A stretch of 64,000 bases of DNA from Novosphingobium silvae (GTDB lineage: Bacteria > Pseudomonadota > Alphaproteobacteria > Sphingomonadales > Sphingomonadaceae): NCBI RefSeq assembly GCF_009856825.1, contig NZ_WVTD01000002.1, positions 124,001 through 188,000 of the forward strand. The letters are read 5' to 3'. Under the pieces are notes generated by a model. It was given only the letters and a program-made list of their open reading frames with translations, did not search any database and was not told the origin of the DNA. Position 1 is the first letter of the stretch. Every line of letters begins with the position of its first letter. This document shows, piece after piece, positions 40,039-49,192 of the stretch. The position numbers and the translations under genes were made by a program.

Positions 40039-42333
40039 TCACCCCTGGAACTTGTTGTCGCGCGGGAAGCCGACCGGCGGGAGCCGTCCGGCGGCACCGC
40101 GTGCGACTTTCCACAATTGCATGTCCTTTTCCGTCCGGGTCCGGCCGCTCTCCCCGCCCATCGTCCACGAGAGCCCGTCTTCAAGCCGCAGCGTGATCAC
40201 GTCCGCCATTCCCCCGTCGCGGTAGCGTTGCAGCGTGACGCCCTGCCCCTTCGACATGATCGGCAGTTCCTCGAGGCTGAAGATCACCAGCTTCCGGTTG
40301 TCGCCCATGACCGCGACGTGGTCATGCTCGGCCGGAATCTCGCGAACGATGGACAGAGTGACTCCCGGCTTCGTCGACATCACCGCGCGCCCCTTGCGGG
40401 TCTCGGCCAGAAGCTCGTCCATCTCCGCCGCAAAGCCCCGGCCGATGTTCGATGCCAGCAGCAACTGTCCCTTGGGCTTGTAGGGGATGGCGGAGACGAC
40501 ATGCGCTTCGGCATCGATGTCGACCATGGTTCGGATCGGCTCGCCGAAGCCGCGAGCGCCCGGCAGCTTGTCTGCGCCCACCGTGTAGAACCGGCCGTTG
40601 TCCAGCGCGATGAGGATCTTGTCCGTGGTCTGCGCATGGAATGCGAACGCGGGACCGTCGCCTTCCTTGAACTTGAAGTCTCCGTCGAGTGGCACGTGCC
40701 CTTTCGCCGCGCGTATCCAGCCGCGAGCCGAGAGGATCACCGTTACGGGCTCCTTCTCGATCATGGCGTCCATGCTGAACTCCACCGTCCGGGCCGCCTG
40801 TGCGATCGTCGTCCGCCGGCGCCCCAAAGGCGTGTCTTCCGCATAGTCCTTGCGCAGATTGGCAAGGTCACGCTTGATCCGCGTGCGCTGGCGAGCGGGA
40901 CTTTCGAGCAGCTTGTTGAGCTCGTCCTGCTCCTTCAGCAGTTCGGCATGTTCCTTGCGAAGTTCCATTTCCTCAAGCTTGCGCAGGGAGCGCAGGCGCA
41001 TGTTGAGGATCGCTTCGGCTTGCCTGTCGGTCAATTCGAACTCGGCCATCATCACCGCTTTGGGATCATCCTCATGGCGGATGATCTCGATGATCCGATC
41101 GAGATTGAGATAGGCGATGATGTAGCCGGAGACCAGTTCGAGCCGCGCCGCGATCTTGTCGAGCCGGTGACGGGTGCGACGCAGCAGGATGTCGATCTGG
41201 CTGTAAAGCCACTCCTGCAGCAGCAGCCTGAGCCCCAGCACGCCCGGGGTCCGATGCGAATCCAGTACGTTGAGGTTGAGACTGAACCTGCTTTCGAGAT
41301 CGGTCAGGCGGTAGAGGCTTTCCTTCAGCAGTTCGGGATCGACGTTACGGCTCTTGGGGACGAGGACGAGACGGATCTCCTCGTCGCTCTCGTCGCGCAC
41401 GTCTTCCAGGATCGGCAGCTTGCGATCGCCGATCAGCGCGGCGATCTGCTCGATCAGCTTGCCCTTGGCGAGCATGTACGGGATTTCGGTGACGACGAGC
41501 TGCCACTGACCGGCACCCATCTTTTCAATCCCGGTCTCCTCCCAGGTCCCATCCGGGTTGCGGCCCGTAGAAAAGCGCCCCCTGACGCGGAACGCGCCCT
41601 TGCCGGTCTCGTAGGCATGGCTGATCGCCTCGGGGCTATCCACCACGAAGCCGCCGGTCGCGAAGTCCGGGCCGTGGAATACTTCCATCAGCTGCGCGTG
41701 CTCTGCCTGCGGATTGTCGATCAGCATCAGCGCCGCATCGATGATCTCGGCCACGTTGTGGCTGGGGATCGACGTTGCCATGCCAACGGCGATGCCGATC
41801 GCGCCGTTGGCGAGGAGGTTGGGGAACAGGCCGGGGAATATTTCCGGCTCGCTTTCCTCGCCGTTGTAGGTCGGCACGAAATCCACTGTGCCTTCGTCCA
41901 GCCCGGCCATGAGCTGGATAGCGGTCCTGGTCAGCCGGGCTTCGGTGTAGCGGTAGGCGGCAGCGTTATCGCCGTCGATATTACCGAAGTTCCCCTGCCC
42001 CTCCACAAGGGGATAGCGCAGCGAAAAGTCCTGCGCGAGGCGGACCATGGCGTCATAGACCGCCACGTCGCCATGCGGGTGATACTTGCCGATCACGTCT
42101 CCGACGACGCGCGCCGACTTCTTGTAGGCGTTGCCCGGGTCAAGCTTCAGCAGCCGCATGGCCCAGAGCAGGCGGCGATGCACGGGCTTTAGCCCGTCGC
42201 GCAGGTCCGGCAGCGAGCGCGCCGTGATCGTCGACAGCGCATATATCAGGTAGCGCTCCGACAAGGCGGCGTCGAAGGGCGCGTCGACGATGGCGTCGAA
42301 CGGATCGGAGTCGTCGTCTGTCGTGGTCACCAT
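40039..42333 (-). CDS. parC: DNA topoisomerase IV subunit A
   Basis: 764-residue type IIA topoisomerase subunit for decatenating daughter chromosomes. The quinolone region and active-site Tyr are visible: [40 protein letters not shown] and [11 protein letters not shown] (Tyr about residue 120). A C-terminal pinwheel-type part with repeated WTMGG/GKG blades follows. I call ParC rather than GyrA because of the shorter length, lack of the long GyrA C-terminus and the QNFG-type motif [20 protein letters not shown]. Confidence 0.93.
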   Translation of the reverse strand: MVTTTDDDSDPFDAIVDAPFDAALSERYLIYALSTITARSLPDLRDGLKPVHRRLLWAMRLLKLDPGNAYKKSARVVGDVIGKYHPHGDVAVYDAMVRLAQDFSLRYPLVEGQGNFGNIDGDNAAAYRYTEARLTRTAIQLMAGLDEGTVDFVPTYNGEESEPEIFPGLFPNLLANGAIGIAVGMATSIPSHNVAEIIDAALMLIDNPQAEHAQLMEVFHGPDFATGGFVVDSPEAISHAYETGKGAFRVRGRFSTGRNPDGTWEETGIEKMGAGQWQLVVTEIPYMLAKGKLIEQIAALIGDRKLPILEDVRDESDEEIRLVLVPKSRNVDPELLKESLYRLTDLESRFSLNLNVLDSHRTPGVLGLRLLLQEWLYSQIDILLRRTRHRLDKIAARLELVSGYIIAYLNLDRIIEIIRHEDDPKAVMMAEFELTDRQAEAILNMRLRSLRKLEEMELRKEHAELLKEQDELNKLLESPARQRTRIKRDLANLRKDYAEDTPLGRRRTTIAQAARTVEFSMDAMIEKEPVTVILSARGWIRAAKGHVPLDGDFKFKEGDGPAFAFHAQTTDKILIALDNGRFYTVGADKLPGARGFGEPIRTMVDIDAEAHVVSAIPYKPKGQLLLASNIGRGFAAEMDELLAETRKGRAVMSTKPGVTLSIVREIPAEHDHVAVMGDNRKLVIFSLEELPIMSKGQGVTLQRYRDGGMADVITLRLEDGLSWTMGGESGRTRTEKDMQLWKVARGAAGRLPPVGFPRDNKFQG

Positions 42334-42437
42334 GGCCGGAACGCACTAGCAACACGGCCGGCCGAGTGGAACCACAGGAACCGAAGTTTTCCGCCGACCA
42401 TTCCTGTACCATCCCCCAAATACAGGAGACTTCTGGC

Positions 42438-42986
42438 ATGGCTCAACGCGTGCTCATCATCGCGACCGACGGCTTCGAACAGTCGGAGCTCACTGGCCCT
42501 CGGGACGCACTCAATGCCGCAGGCATCGAGACCGTGATCGCAAGCCCCGAAGCCGGAGAAATCAAGGGCTGGCAGCATACCGACTGGGGCGACACGGTGA
42601 AGGTGGATCAGACGCTCGACGAAGTGGATGCCGACGCTTTCGCAGCCCTCGTCCTGCCCGGCGGCCAGATCAACCCGGACGTTCTGCGCATGAATGACAA
42701 GGCCGTGGAACTCGTGCGCAGCTTCGCGCAGTCGGGCAAGCCGGTCGCGGCCATTTGCCACGGCCCCTGGCTCCTTGTCGAAGCTGGCGTCGCCGAAGGC
42801 CGGACCGTCACCAGCTGGCCGTCGATCCGGACGGACCTGCGCAATGCCGGGGCCAACGTGGTGGATCAGGAAGTGGTACAGGACGGCAACATCATCACGA
42901 GCCGAAAGCCAGATGACATTCCGGCATTCGCAAAAGCCGTCATCGCGGCCGTGAAGGAGGGCACCGCAGCTGCCCAGGCAGCCTGA
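42438..42986 (+). CDS. DJ-1/PfpI family protein (glyoxalase/protease-like)
   Basis: 182 residues of the class I glutamine amidotransferase-like fold. The nucleophile elbow is PVAAICHGPWLLVEAG near residue 120, with the preceding GFEQSELTGPRDALNAAG and LVLPGGQINPD (with the conserved acidic residue). Members are glyoxalase III-like or intracellular proteases and many are stress-related. The ATG at 42438 has GGAGA 8 nt upstream. It lies divergent from parC. Confidence 0.92.
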   Translation: MAQRVLIIATDGFEQSELTGPRDALNAAGIETVIASPEAGEIKGWQHTDWGDTVKVDQTLDEVDADAFAALVLPGGQINPDVLRMNDKAVELVRSFAQSGKPVAAICHGPWLLVEAGVAEGRTVTSWPSIRTDLRNAGANVVDQEVVQDGNIITSRKPDDIPAFAKAVIAAVKEGTAAAQAA

Positions 42987-42997
42987 TTTCATTCCTG

Positions 42998-43018
42998 CCG
43001 CCCGTGGCCCGTGGGCGG
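42998..43018. terminator. GC-rich hairpin without U-tract (convergent junction)
   Basis: CCGCCC (42998-43003) pairs with GGGCGG (43013-43018), a 9-nt loop, in the 43-bp gap between the DJ-1-like gene and the ferredoxin gene. No T-run follows, so termination by this element is uncertain. Confidence 0.4.
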
Positions 43019-43029
43019 TACAAGGGCAA

Positions 43030-43368
43030 TCAGCCGATCTGCATGTCCCGGACGACACCGGGAATGCGGACGGCAAGCCCGTCGAGCGCATCCGTCAGTT
43101 CGATCTGGCACGAGAGTCGAGAGGTGCGGCCCACCCCGGCGGCAAGATCAAGCATGTCCTCCTCCTCGTTAGAGGCGGGGGGCAGCTTGTCGAACCAGTC
43201 AGGCGAAACGATGACGTGGCACGTCGAGCAGGCCATCTGCCCCTCGCACGTTCCTTCAAGCGGCATGCCGGCGTTCTGGCCAACTTCCAGCAGGCGTGCT
43301 CCGGGTTCAGCACGTGCCGTGACCCGGGACCCATCGACGGTAACAAACACCACGTCTACCAACGTCAT
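43030..43368 (-). CDS. 2Fe-2S ferredoxin (adrenodoxin type)
   Basis: 112-residue electron carrier. The four cluster cysteines are in PLEGTCEGQMACSTCHVIV and in RLSCQIELTDALDG, with the LDLAAGVGRTSRLSC spacing of the vertebrate-type/ISC ferredoxins. It is coupled to the cysteine desulfurase gene by a 4-nt overlap (ATGA), so it probably serves electron supply for Fe-S cluster assembly or related sulfur reactions. Confidence 0.93.
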   Translation of the reverse strand: MTLVDVVFVTVDGSRVTARAEPGARLLEVGQNAGMPLEGTCEGQMACSTCHVIVSPDWFDKLPPASNEEEDMLDLAAGVGRTSRLSCQIELTDALDGLAVRIPGVVRDMQIG

Positions 43369-44444
43369 ACTCCCTGCGCCGCCGCTGCGGCTTCGATTTT
43401 GGCGCAGGCATCCTCAAGTTCCCTCGGGTGAGTATATCGACCGAATCCCAGACGGATAGAGGATTTCGCTTCTGCGTCCGAAAGACCGATGGCGCGAAGG
43501 ACATGGCTCGGCCGGCCCGAGCCGCTGGCGCACGCCGATCCGACGGAGAACGCCACATCCCGAACGTCCGACATCAGGCGGGCCACGTCGAGCCCCGGCA
43601 GGCGAACGTTGAGGTTCCCATGCCAGCGCGCGTCGGCAGAGCCGTTCACCTGCCAGCGCGACAGAATGTTGCGAGCGGTGCTCCAAAGTTCACGGACATG
43701 GACCGCGTCCTCCTCCAACCGCTTGAGCGCCGCACTCGCGGCGGCTCCGAACCCGGCGCACAGCATGGGGCTCAGCGTACCGGACCGGAGCCCCTGTTCC
43801 TGTCCGCCGCCGCGGATTATCGGGTTGAGGTCAAGCCCGTCGCGCAGCCAGAGCGCACCTATCCCCTTGGGGCCATAGATCTTGTGCGCACTGATCGCGA
43901 TCATGTCGGCCTCGACAGGCGGAGCAATCCGGCCTGCACCCTGAACGGCGTCGCAGAGGAACAGGGCTCCCGCCTCATGCACCCGGGCAGCAAGGGCGTT
44001 CACGGGTTGCACGGTTCCGATCTCATTGTTGACCTGCATGACGGCGACAAGGCTGGTTCCGGGCGGTATCGCTGCATCTTCGCCGACAAGGCCCTCGCCG
44101 TTTACCGGAAGTAGGGTCAGGGCCGGATCGCAGGCCCCGGCGGTGTCCAGAACCGCCGCATGCTCGATCGACGATGCGGCGATGCGGCGCGCGCCGCTGC
44201 CCACCAAGGCTAGATTGATCGCCTCCGTAGCGCCGGAGGTGAAGATCACTCGCCCTCCCTCCGGCATCAGCGCGGCTACTTGCGCACGCGCCAGTTCGAC
44301 GGCGGCCGCTGCGGCTCGGCCGGAGCGGTGGGGGCTATGGGGATTGGCAAAGCCGCCGGTGCCCGCTCCGCCAAGCCACGGAAGCATGGCCTCGCGCGCT
44401 TCGGGTGCGAGAGGTGTCGTCGCCTGATAATCCAGATAGATCAT
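43365..44444 (-). CDS. Cysteine desulfurase 2 (class V aminotransferase)
   Basis: 359-residue PLP enzyme removing sulfur from cysteine for cofactor and Fe-S synthesis. N-terminus MIYLDYQATTPLAP, PLP-Lys in ISAHKIYGPKGIGALWL (about residue 195), catalytic Cys in SVGSACASGSGRP (about 310). The start at ATG 44444 overlaps the upstream gene stop as ATGA; a longer frame from 44462 is rejected. IscS-like in sequence but no iscU, iscA or hscBA lie beside it. Confidence 0.93.
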   Translation of the reverse strand: MIYLDYQATTPLAPEAREAMLPWLGGAGTGGFANPHSPHRSGRAAAAAVELARAQVAALMPEGGRVIFTSGATEAINLALVGSGARRIAASSIEHAAVLDTAGACDPALTLLPVNGEGLVGEDAAIPPGTSLVAVMQVNNEIGTVQPVNALAARVHEAGALFLCDAVQGAGRIAPPVEADMIAISAHKIYGPKGIGALWLRDGLDLNPIIRGGGQEQGLRSGTLSPMLCAGFGAAASAALKRLEEDAVHVRELWSTARNILSRWQVNGSADARWHGNLNVRLPGLDVARLMSDVRDVAFSVGSACASGSGRPSHVLRAIGLSDAEAKSSIRLGFGRYTHPRELEDACAKIEAAAAAQGV

Positions 44445-45484
44445 GCGTTCACGCGGTCCCACGCCTCGACGAAAGCGTCGAGTTCTTCAGGTTTCGTGTT
44501 CCAGCCGATGGAGACGCGTACCGTTCGCCGACCGATGTCTTCGCCTGTCCCGAACCCCTGCAGAACGCGGCTCTGCTTGAGAGTGCCCGAGGAACATGCG
44601 CTGCCCGCTGAGATTGCGAAGCCGATTGCGTCCATGCGGATCAGCATCGCCGTCGCCGACATACGCGGCGCGGCCAGCGCAAGAATGTGCGAGCATTGCA
44701 CGCCGGGCGCGACGATGTGGGCGCGTTCGCCAAGCTGCCGGCGGAAGGCAAGCCTCTGCTCTTCCGACGTAGCCCAGCTTTCCATACCGCCCGCTTCGAG
44801 GGCAGCGGCGAACGACAGCGCGCCGGGGAGGTTTTCCGTTCCCGCGCGGTAGCCTCGCTCCTGCCCTCCGCTGGGCTCCAGCATCGCGAAGTCGCGCACC
44901 AGCAGCGCTCCGACGCCCGGGGCCCCGCCCAGCTTGTGCGCCGAGACGACGATCATGTCGGCATCGGGCAGGGGAAGCTTGCCAGCCGACTGCGAGCAGT
45001 CCGCCAGGAACAAGCCGTTCGCCTCGCGCACTTGCTGCACGACGGGGTTGTGTCCCTGGCCAAGCATCATCGTGCCCGTCTCGGAATTGATCGACTGCAC
45101 GGCGACGATTGCTCGTCCCGGCAGTTCAAGCGCGCGCATCAGCGGCTCCTGCGCGACCGCGCCGTCAAGCACGGGCAGCACCTCGGCACCCGGCGCAGCG
45201 CGGAAGACGGCATCGTGTTCGACAGCCGAGACGAGGATACGATCCGCTTTCACCCGGCCGAGCGCGATCGCCAGCCCCTCGCTCGCACCGGAAGTGAAGA
45301 TCACTTCGCCTTCCCAGCCAAGCGCCGCCTTCACCCGCGCTCGTGCTTCCTCGAGCGCAGACCTTGCGACTCGACCGGCGGCATGGGGGCTGGAGGAGTT
45401 GGCCCAAATCTTCGCGCCTTCCGCCCAGGCCGCCCGCGCGCGGTCAAGCATCGGCGTAGTCGCGGCGTGGTCGAGATAGATGAT
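44441..45484 (-). CDS. Cysteine desulfurase 1 (class V aminotransferase), apparent ATC start
   Basis: Paralogue of the next gene, about 347 residues if it starts at 45484. Conserved residues are intact: PLP-Lys in VVSAHKLGGAPGVGALLV and catalytic Cys in SAGSACSSGTLKQ. The first ATG in frame, at 45451, lies after the conserved N-terminal IYLDHAATTPM and would delete it. No in-frame ATG, GTG or TTG lies upstream to provide it. ATC at 45484 is preceded by AAGGG at a 7-nt spacing and gives the expected length, so a non-standard start is proposed. Confidence 0.82.
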   Translation of the reverse strand: MIYLDHAATTPMLDRARAAWAEGAKIWANSSSPHAAGRVARSALEEARARVKAALGWEGEVIFTSGASEGLAIALGRVKADRILVSAVEHDAVFRAAPGAEVLPVLDGAVAQEPLMRALELPGRAIVAVQSINSETGTMMLGQGHNPVVQQVREANGLFLADCSQSAGKLPLPDADMIVVSAHKLGGAPGVGALLVRDFAMLEPSGGQERGYRAGTENLPGALSFAAALEAGGMESWATSEEQRLAFRRQLGERAHIVAPGVQCSHILALAAPRMSATAMLIRMDAIGFAISAGSACSSGTLKQSRVLQGFGTGEDIGRRTVRVSIGWNTKPEELDAFVEAWDRVNA

Positions 45485-45617
45485 AAGCAGGCCCTTGCTT
45501 GCGAAGTTGTTTTCAGAGGCGATCTTTCTATATAGCGAGCGTTTCTCAATTCCACTCCCGCAGTCGCCGCTTCAGGCGCGCCGGCGCGAGTTTCAACAGG
45601 TCAGGCCGCCACAACCC

Positions 45618-46274
45618 ATGCCCGCAGTCATCTTCCCCGGTCCCGAAGGACGTCTCGAAGGTCGTTTCCAGCCGGCTCTGCGTCCCCGCGCGCCCGTCGC
45701 GATGATCCTGCATCCACACCCGCAAGCCGGCGGGACGATGAACGAGCGCATCACGCAGCATCTGTACAAGACCTTCGTTGCGCGCGGATTCGCCACGCTG
45801 CGTTTCAACTTCCGTGGCGTGGGCCGCAGCCAGGGCAGCTTCGACAACGGCATCGGCGAACTGTCGGACGCCGCCGCCGCGCTCGACTGGGTGCAGTCGA
45901 TCCATCCCGAGGCATCGACCACGTGGATCGGCGGCGTCTCGTTCGGAGCGCTTATCGGCATGCAGCTGCTGATGCGCCGACCCGAAATCCGGGGTTTCAT
46001 CTCGGTAGCTCCGCCGGCGAACATGTACGACTTCAGCTTCCTTGCCCCCTGCCCGGCCTCCGGGATCATCATTCAGGGAACGGGAGACACGGTGGTCACG
46101 CCCAACGCGGTGCAGAAGCTCGTAGACAAGCTGCGCACGCAAAAGCACATCACCATCCACCACGACGAAATTCCCCGCGCGAACCACTTCTTCGAGAACG
46201 AGATGCCCGAACTCATGCGCTCGGTGGACAATTACCTCGACATGCGGCTCGCGCCGGATTGCCCGATCAAGTGA
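45618..46274 (+). CDS. Alpha/beta hydrolase family protein
   Basis: 218-residue hydrolase-fold protein. The start of the fold is seen in PVAMILHPHPQAGGTMNERI, the nucleophile elbow GxSxG as WIGGVSFGALIGMQL (Ser near residue 108), and the C-terminal region around IIIQGTGDTVVTPN and HFFENEMPELM gives the probable Asp and His. A substrate is not evident; CocE/NonD- or Tex30-like groups have this pattern. It is divergent from the desulfurase pair. Confidence 0.88.
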   Translation: MPAVIFPGPEGRLEGRFQPALRPRAPVAMILHPHPQAGGTMNERITQHLYKTFVARGFATLRFNFRGVGRSQGSFDNGIGELSDAAAALDWVQSIHPEASTTWIGGVSFGALIGMQLLMRRPEIRGFISVAPPANMYDFSFLAPCPASGIIIQGTGDTVVTPNAVQKLVDKLRTQKHITIHHDEIPRANHFFENEMPELMRSVDNYLDMRLAPDCPIK

Positions 46275-46280
46275 TACGCA

Positions 46281-46314
46281 GCCTGTCGCCTCGGCATTCC
46301 GCGGGGCGACAGGC
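46281..46314. terminator. Convergent-junction hairpin, 10-bp stem
   Basis: GCCTGTCGCC (46281-46290) pairs perfectly with GGCGACAGGC (46305-46314), with a 14-nt loop that can itself fold. It lies between the alpha/beta hydrolase and the small membrane protein, which converge. No T-run on either side. Confidence 0.5.
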
Positions 46315-46318
46315 ATCC

Positions 46319-46531
46319 TCAATGAGGCACTTCTTCCCGCTCGGCTTCGCTTGAAAGCGATCGGCCTTCCTGCGTGGGAAGTGTCCAGATGACGATGTTC
46401 ATCACCATGACTGCCGCCAGCACCAGCATCAGTATCGCCTGTTTGCGATAGCCGCCTCGGCGAAAGAGCGCAGCCGAACCCAGCACGAGCGCGATGGCGG
46501 TAAGCACGAGAAGCGAGAGCGCGATGTTCAT
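46319..46531 (-). CDS. Small two-helix membrane protein, unknown
   Basis: 70 residues. Two hydrophobic segments, about 4-22 (ALSLLVLTAIALVLGSAAL) and 32-50 (AILMLVLAAVMVMNIVIWT), with an RRGGYRK loop and an acidic C-terminus. The ATG at 46531 has a GGAAGG ribosome site 4 nt upstream. I do not recognise a family, but the hydrophobicity plan, ribosome site and codon use support a real gene. Confidence 0.65.
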   Translation of the reverse strand: MNIALSLLVLTAIALVLGSAALFRRGGYRKQAILMLVLAAVMVMNIVIWTLPTQEGRSLSSEAEREEVPH

Positions 46532-46617
46532 ACGCCTTCCGTAGAACCGAGGCTCGTCGATTTGAAGTCCCGGCAAGCGGGTTTGACACCGTCGAAACGC
46601 GTTGCCATCGTCTGGCG

Positions 46618-48492
46618 ATGCAAGACACTTCCCCGACAATCGACACGCCGCTTTCCCGGCGCAACGCCCTTCAGCTTCTCGCTGCGGGCACGGCAACTCT
46701 GGCGCTGCCTGCCTGTGCGACGACCGAGGCGGGAACGCCAGCAGCCGCGCCCGCCAACGCCTTGCCCCTTGCCGGCGAGCAGCGTCTCGATGCCATCGCC
46801 TGGCGCCTTCTAGAACTCGCTCCGGAGGGTGCGACCGGCCTTGGCGTCGACACCGGCATCCACGCGAACCTGCGGACAAGGCTCGAGGATCGCTCGCCAG
46901 CCGGCCGCGCGCGGGTGGCGGAGACCCTGAAAGCCGATCTTTTTGCCGTTTCGTCGATTGAACCAGTCCCGGGCGAGGCATCGCTGAACACCAGCTTCGC
47001 CGTTGTGCGCAGCGCGTTCGCCACTGCGCTCGAGGGCTTTGCCCTTCCTTATGGCGACGTCGCTGTCGGCGGGTGGCGCAACACGCCATATGTCGTCATC
47101 CAGAACGTGGGCGCCTATCTTGATCTGCCCCGCTTCCTTGATGCCGATCATCCGGTGAAGACGCCCGAGGACGCGGACGCATACATCGCGCGGCTTGGGC
47201 AGTTTGACGGACAGCTGGATGGCGAACTCGTTCGTATCCGTGCCGCTACTGACATGGGGCTCGTGCCGCCGGACTTCCTCCTCGACCGCGCCATCGCCCA
47301 GATGACCAGCACTATCGCCGACGCACGTGCTGACGGCGGCGGGCTGGTGGCCTCGATCGAGACTCGTACCAAGGGCATGAACGGTAGCTGGGCTTCCGAC
47401 GCGCGGCGCATCGTCGCCTCGGAGGTGGTGCCCGCGCTCGAACGCCAGCTTGCCGAACTGCAGCGCCAGCGCGGCCGTGCGAAGTCCGACCCGGGCATGC
47501 GCGAGCGGCCGCACGGCGAGGAGTTCTACGCATGGGCCCTGCGCGCCAGTACCACCACGCGCGTACCGGCAGCCGAAATTCACGAACGCGGCCTGCAGGA
47601 ACTGGCAGACCTGCACGCGCGCATGGATCCTATCCTGCGAAGCCTCGGGTACACGAAGGGCACGGTGGGCGAGCGGATGGCTGCGCTCGGCACCGACAAG
47701 CGCTTCATGTTTTCCGAGGGAGATCCTGGCCGCGACGAGATCCGCGCCTTCATCCGCCAGCGGATCGAGTGGGTTCGGAACCAGATGCCCCGCGCCTTCC
47801 GTCAGGTGGTGCCCGGGAACGTCGAGGTGCGCCGTCTCCCGCTTTCCGAGGAACCGGGTGCACCCACCGCTTATGGCGGTGCGGGTTCGAAGGACGGCAC
47901 CGTGCCCGGCAAGATGTGGATCAACATGCGCACCACGGACCTCCACCGCAAGTACGATCTGCCGACCCTTGTCCATCACGAGGCCATTCCCGGCCACGTC
48001 TGGCAGGGCGAATATGCTAACCGCCTGCCGCTGATCCGGTCGATCCTCGCCTTCAATGCCTATTCGGAAGGCTGGGCGCTCTACGGCGAGCAGCTGGCAG
48101 ACGAACTGGGTGCGTATGACGAGGACCCGGTCGGCCGGCTTGGCTATCTCCAGTCCCTCGCCTTCCGGGCGTGCCGCATGGTGGTGGACACGGGCCTCCA
48201 CTCCAAGGGATGGACGCGCGAAGCAGGTGTGCGCTTCTTCATGGAGAAGAACGGTAACAAGCGCGAGGAAGTGGTCAACGAGGTGGACCGCTACTGCTCC
48301 TGGCCTGGTCAGGCATGCGGTTACAAGATGGGCCATTCCCAGATCGTTGCGCAAAGGAAGCGCGCGCAAGACGAACTGGGCGCGGCCTATGACCTGCGCG
48401 ATTTCGACCAGGCCGTCGTCGATGGAGGCAATGTTCCGCTTGACGTTCTTGCGGACAATGTTTCCGCCTACATCGCCGGCAGGAAAGGCTGA
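46618..48492 (+). CDS. DUF885 family protein with Tat-like signal
   Basis: 624 residues. The N-terminus has twin Arg followed by a hydrophobic stretch (SRRNALQLLAAGTATLALPAC), suggesting Tat export and possible lipid attachment. The DUF885 signature LVHHEAIPGHVWQGEY near residue 460 resembles a zinc-peptidase motif, and YSEGWALYGEQLADELG follows. The family is thought to contain metallopeptidases and one homologue was described as a carboxypeptidase-like enzyme; substrate here is unknown. Confidence 0.9.
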   Translation: MQDTSPTIDTPLSRRNALQLLAAGTATLALPACATTEAGTPAAAPANALPLAGEQRLDAIAWRLLELAPEGATGLGVDTGIHANLRTRLEDRSPAGRARVAETLKADLFAVSSIEPVPGEASLNTSFAVVRSAFATALEGFALPYGDVAVGGWRNTPYVVIQNVGAYLDLPRFLDADHPVKTPEDADAYIARLGQFDGQLDGELVRIRAATDMGLVPPDFLLDRAIAQMTSTIADARADGGGLVASIETRTKGMNGSWASDARRIVASEVVPALERQLAELQRQRGRAKSDPGMRERPHGEEFYAWALRASTTTRVPAAEIHERGLQELADLHARMDPILRSLGYTKGTVGERMAALGTDKRFMFSEGDPGRDEIRAFIRQRIEWVRNQMPRAFRQVVPGNVEVRRLPLSEEPGAPTAYGGAGSKDGTVPGKMWINMRTTDLHRKYDLPTLVHHEAIPGHVWQGEYANRLPLIRSILAFNAYSEGWALYGEQLADELGAYDEDPVGRLGYLQSLAFRACRMVVDTGLHSKGWTREAGVRFFMEKNGNKREEVVNEVDRYCSWPGQACGYKMGHSQIVAQRKRAQDELGAAYDLRDFDQAVVDGGNVPLDVLADNVSAYIAGRKG

Positions 48493-48545
48493 TACGCGGC
48501 TCCGACGCCAGCCCGGTAGCTTACCCGTTCAGCAGCAAGCTCAAA

Positions 48546-48575
48546 GCGTCATCCCCGTACCAGCGGGGATGACGC
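48546..48575. repeat. Perfect 12-bp hairpin, REP-like
   Basis: GCGTCATCCCCG (48546-48557), loop TACCAG, CGGGGATGACGC (48564-48575). It lies between the converging DUF885 and DUF937-like genes and has no T-run. The GTCATCCCCG core resembles common intergenic palindromes seen in many proteobacteria (a recollection, not checked). I saw no second copy in this window. Confidence 0.5.
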
Positions 48576-48585
48576 GTGGTCAGTC

Positions 48586-48927
48586 TCAGCTGCGGCCCAA
48601 CATGCCCTTCAGATCGTCGAGCACGCTGCCGTCGCCGTCCTTGTCGAAGTAGCTTGCCGCGCGGCCGGGGTCGGCCGCGATAGCGCCAGCGAACTGCGTC
48701 AGGGAACCTTCCCCGCCGATCTGCGTGATGATCTGCTGAACCGTGCCGAGGTCAAGGCCCGAACGCTCCGCCGCGAGTTGCGCGGTATCGCCTTCCTGCT
48801 GATGCGCGATACCAAGCGCCACGATCGCCTTTTCCGCCACGGCGGGATCGATGCCAAGCTTGTCTGCCAGATTGACCACGTCCGCATGCTCGCTGACCTG
48901 ACCAAGGATACCGTCAAAAAGTCCCAT
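48586..48927 (-). CDS. DUF937-like protein with EF-hand-like end
   Basis: 113 residues from ATG 48927 (MGLFDGILGQVSEHADVVN). The body is mostly helical, with ALGIAHQQEGDTAQLAAERS and LTQFAGAIAADPG. Near the C-terminus lies a possible Ca-binding loop, DKDGDGSVLDDL (D-x-D-x-D-G pattern). It resembles DUF937/YidB-type proteins; the assignment is tentative. A longer reading from 48972 is less likely because the family starts MGLFD. Confidence 0.6.
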   Translation of the reverse strand: MGLFDGILGQVSEHADVVNLADKLGIDPAVAEKAIVALGIAHQQEGDTAQLAAERSGLDLGTVQQIITQIGGEGSLTQFAGAIAADPGRAASYFDKDGDGSVLDDLKGMLGRS

Positions 48928-49140
48928 CTTTCGTACTCCAATGGTGGAGCTGGAAATATGGGGGCAAAGCATGACAAGCGGAAGGCCGGGATTTCTCCGA
49001 GGCGTTGCGACCGTGGATCGCCAGCAGCAGGCCCACCCGCAGAACTGATGGAGGGAACGGCAGGCCGTGAGCGTTGCGGAGTCCAGGACCGCAAGTGAGA
49101 ACCCCGATTCTCGACCCTCGATCCGTGCGGGGAAAACGAA

Positions 49141-49170
49141 GAAGGCTCCGGAACCGAAGTTCCAGAGCCT
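49141..49170 (-). terminator. Rho-independent-like terminator after pckA
   Basis: On the minus strand AAGGCTCTGGAAC pairs with GTTCCGGAGCCTT around a UUCG tetraloop, a 13-bp stem with one G-U pair. It is followed by TTCTTCGTTTTCC, a broken T-rich tract. It lies 23 nt downstream of the pckA stop. Confidence 0.75.
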
Positions 49171-49192
49171 TCCCGTTGAAACAATCGTCAGT

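Noticed and set aside
40117..42192. A long open frame (about 690 codons) antisense to parC
   Set aside because: Same cause: codon-bias shadow of parC, with no recognisable domain or ribosome site.
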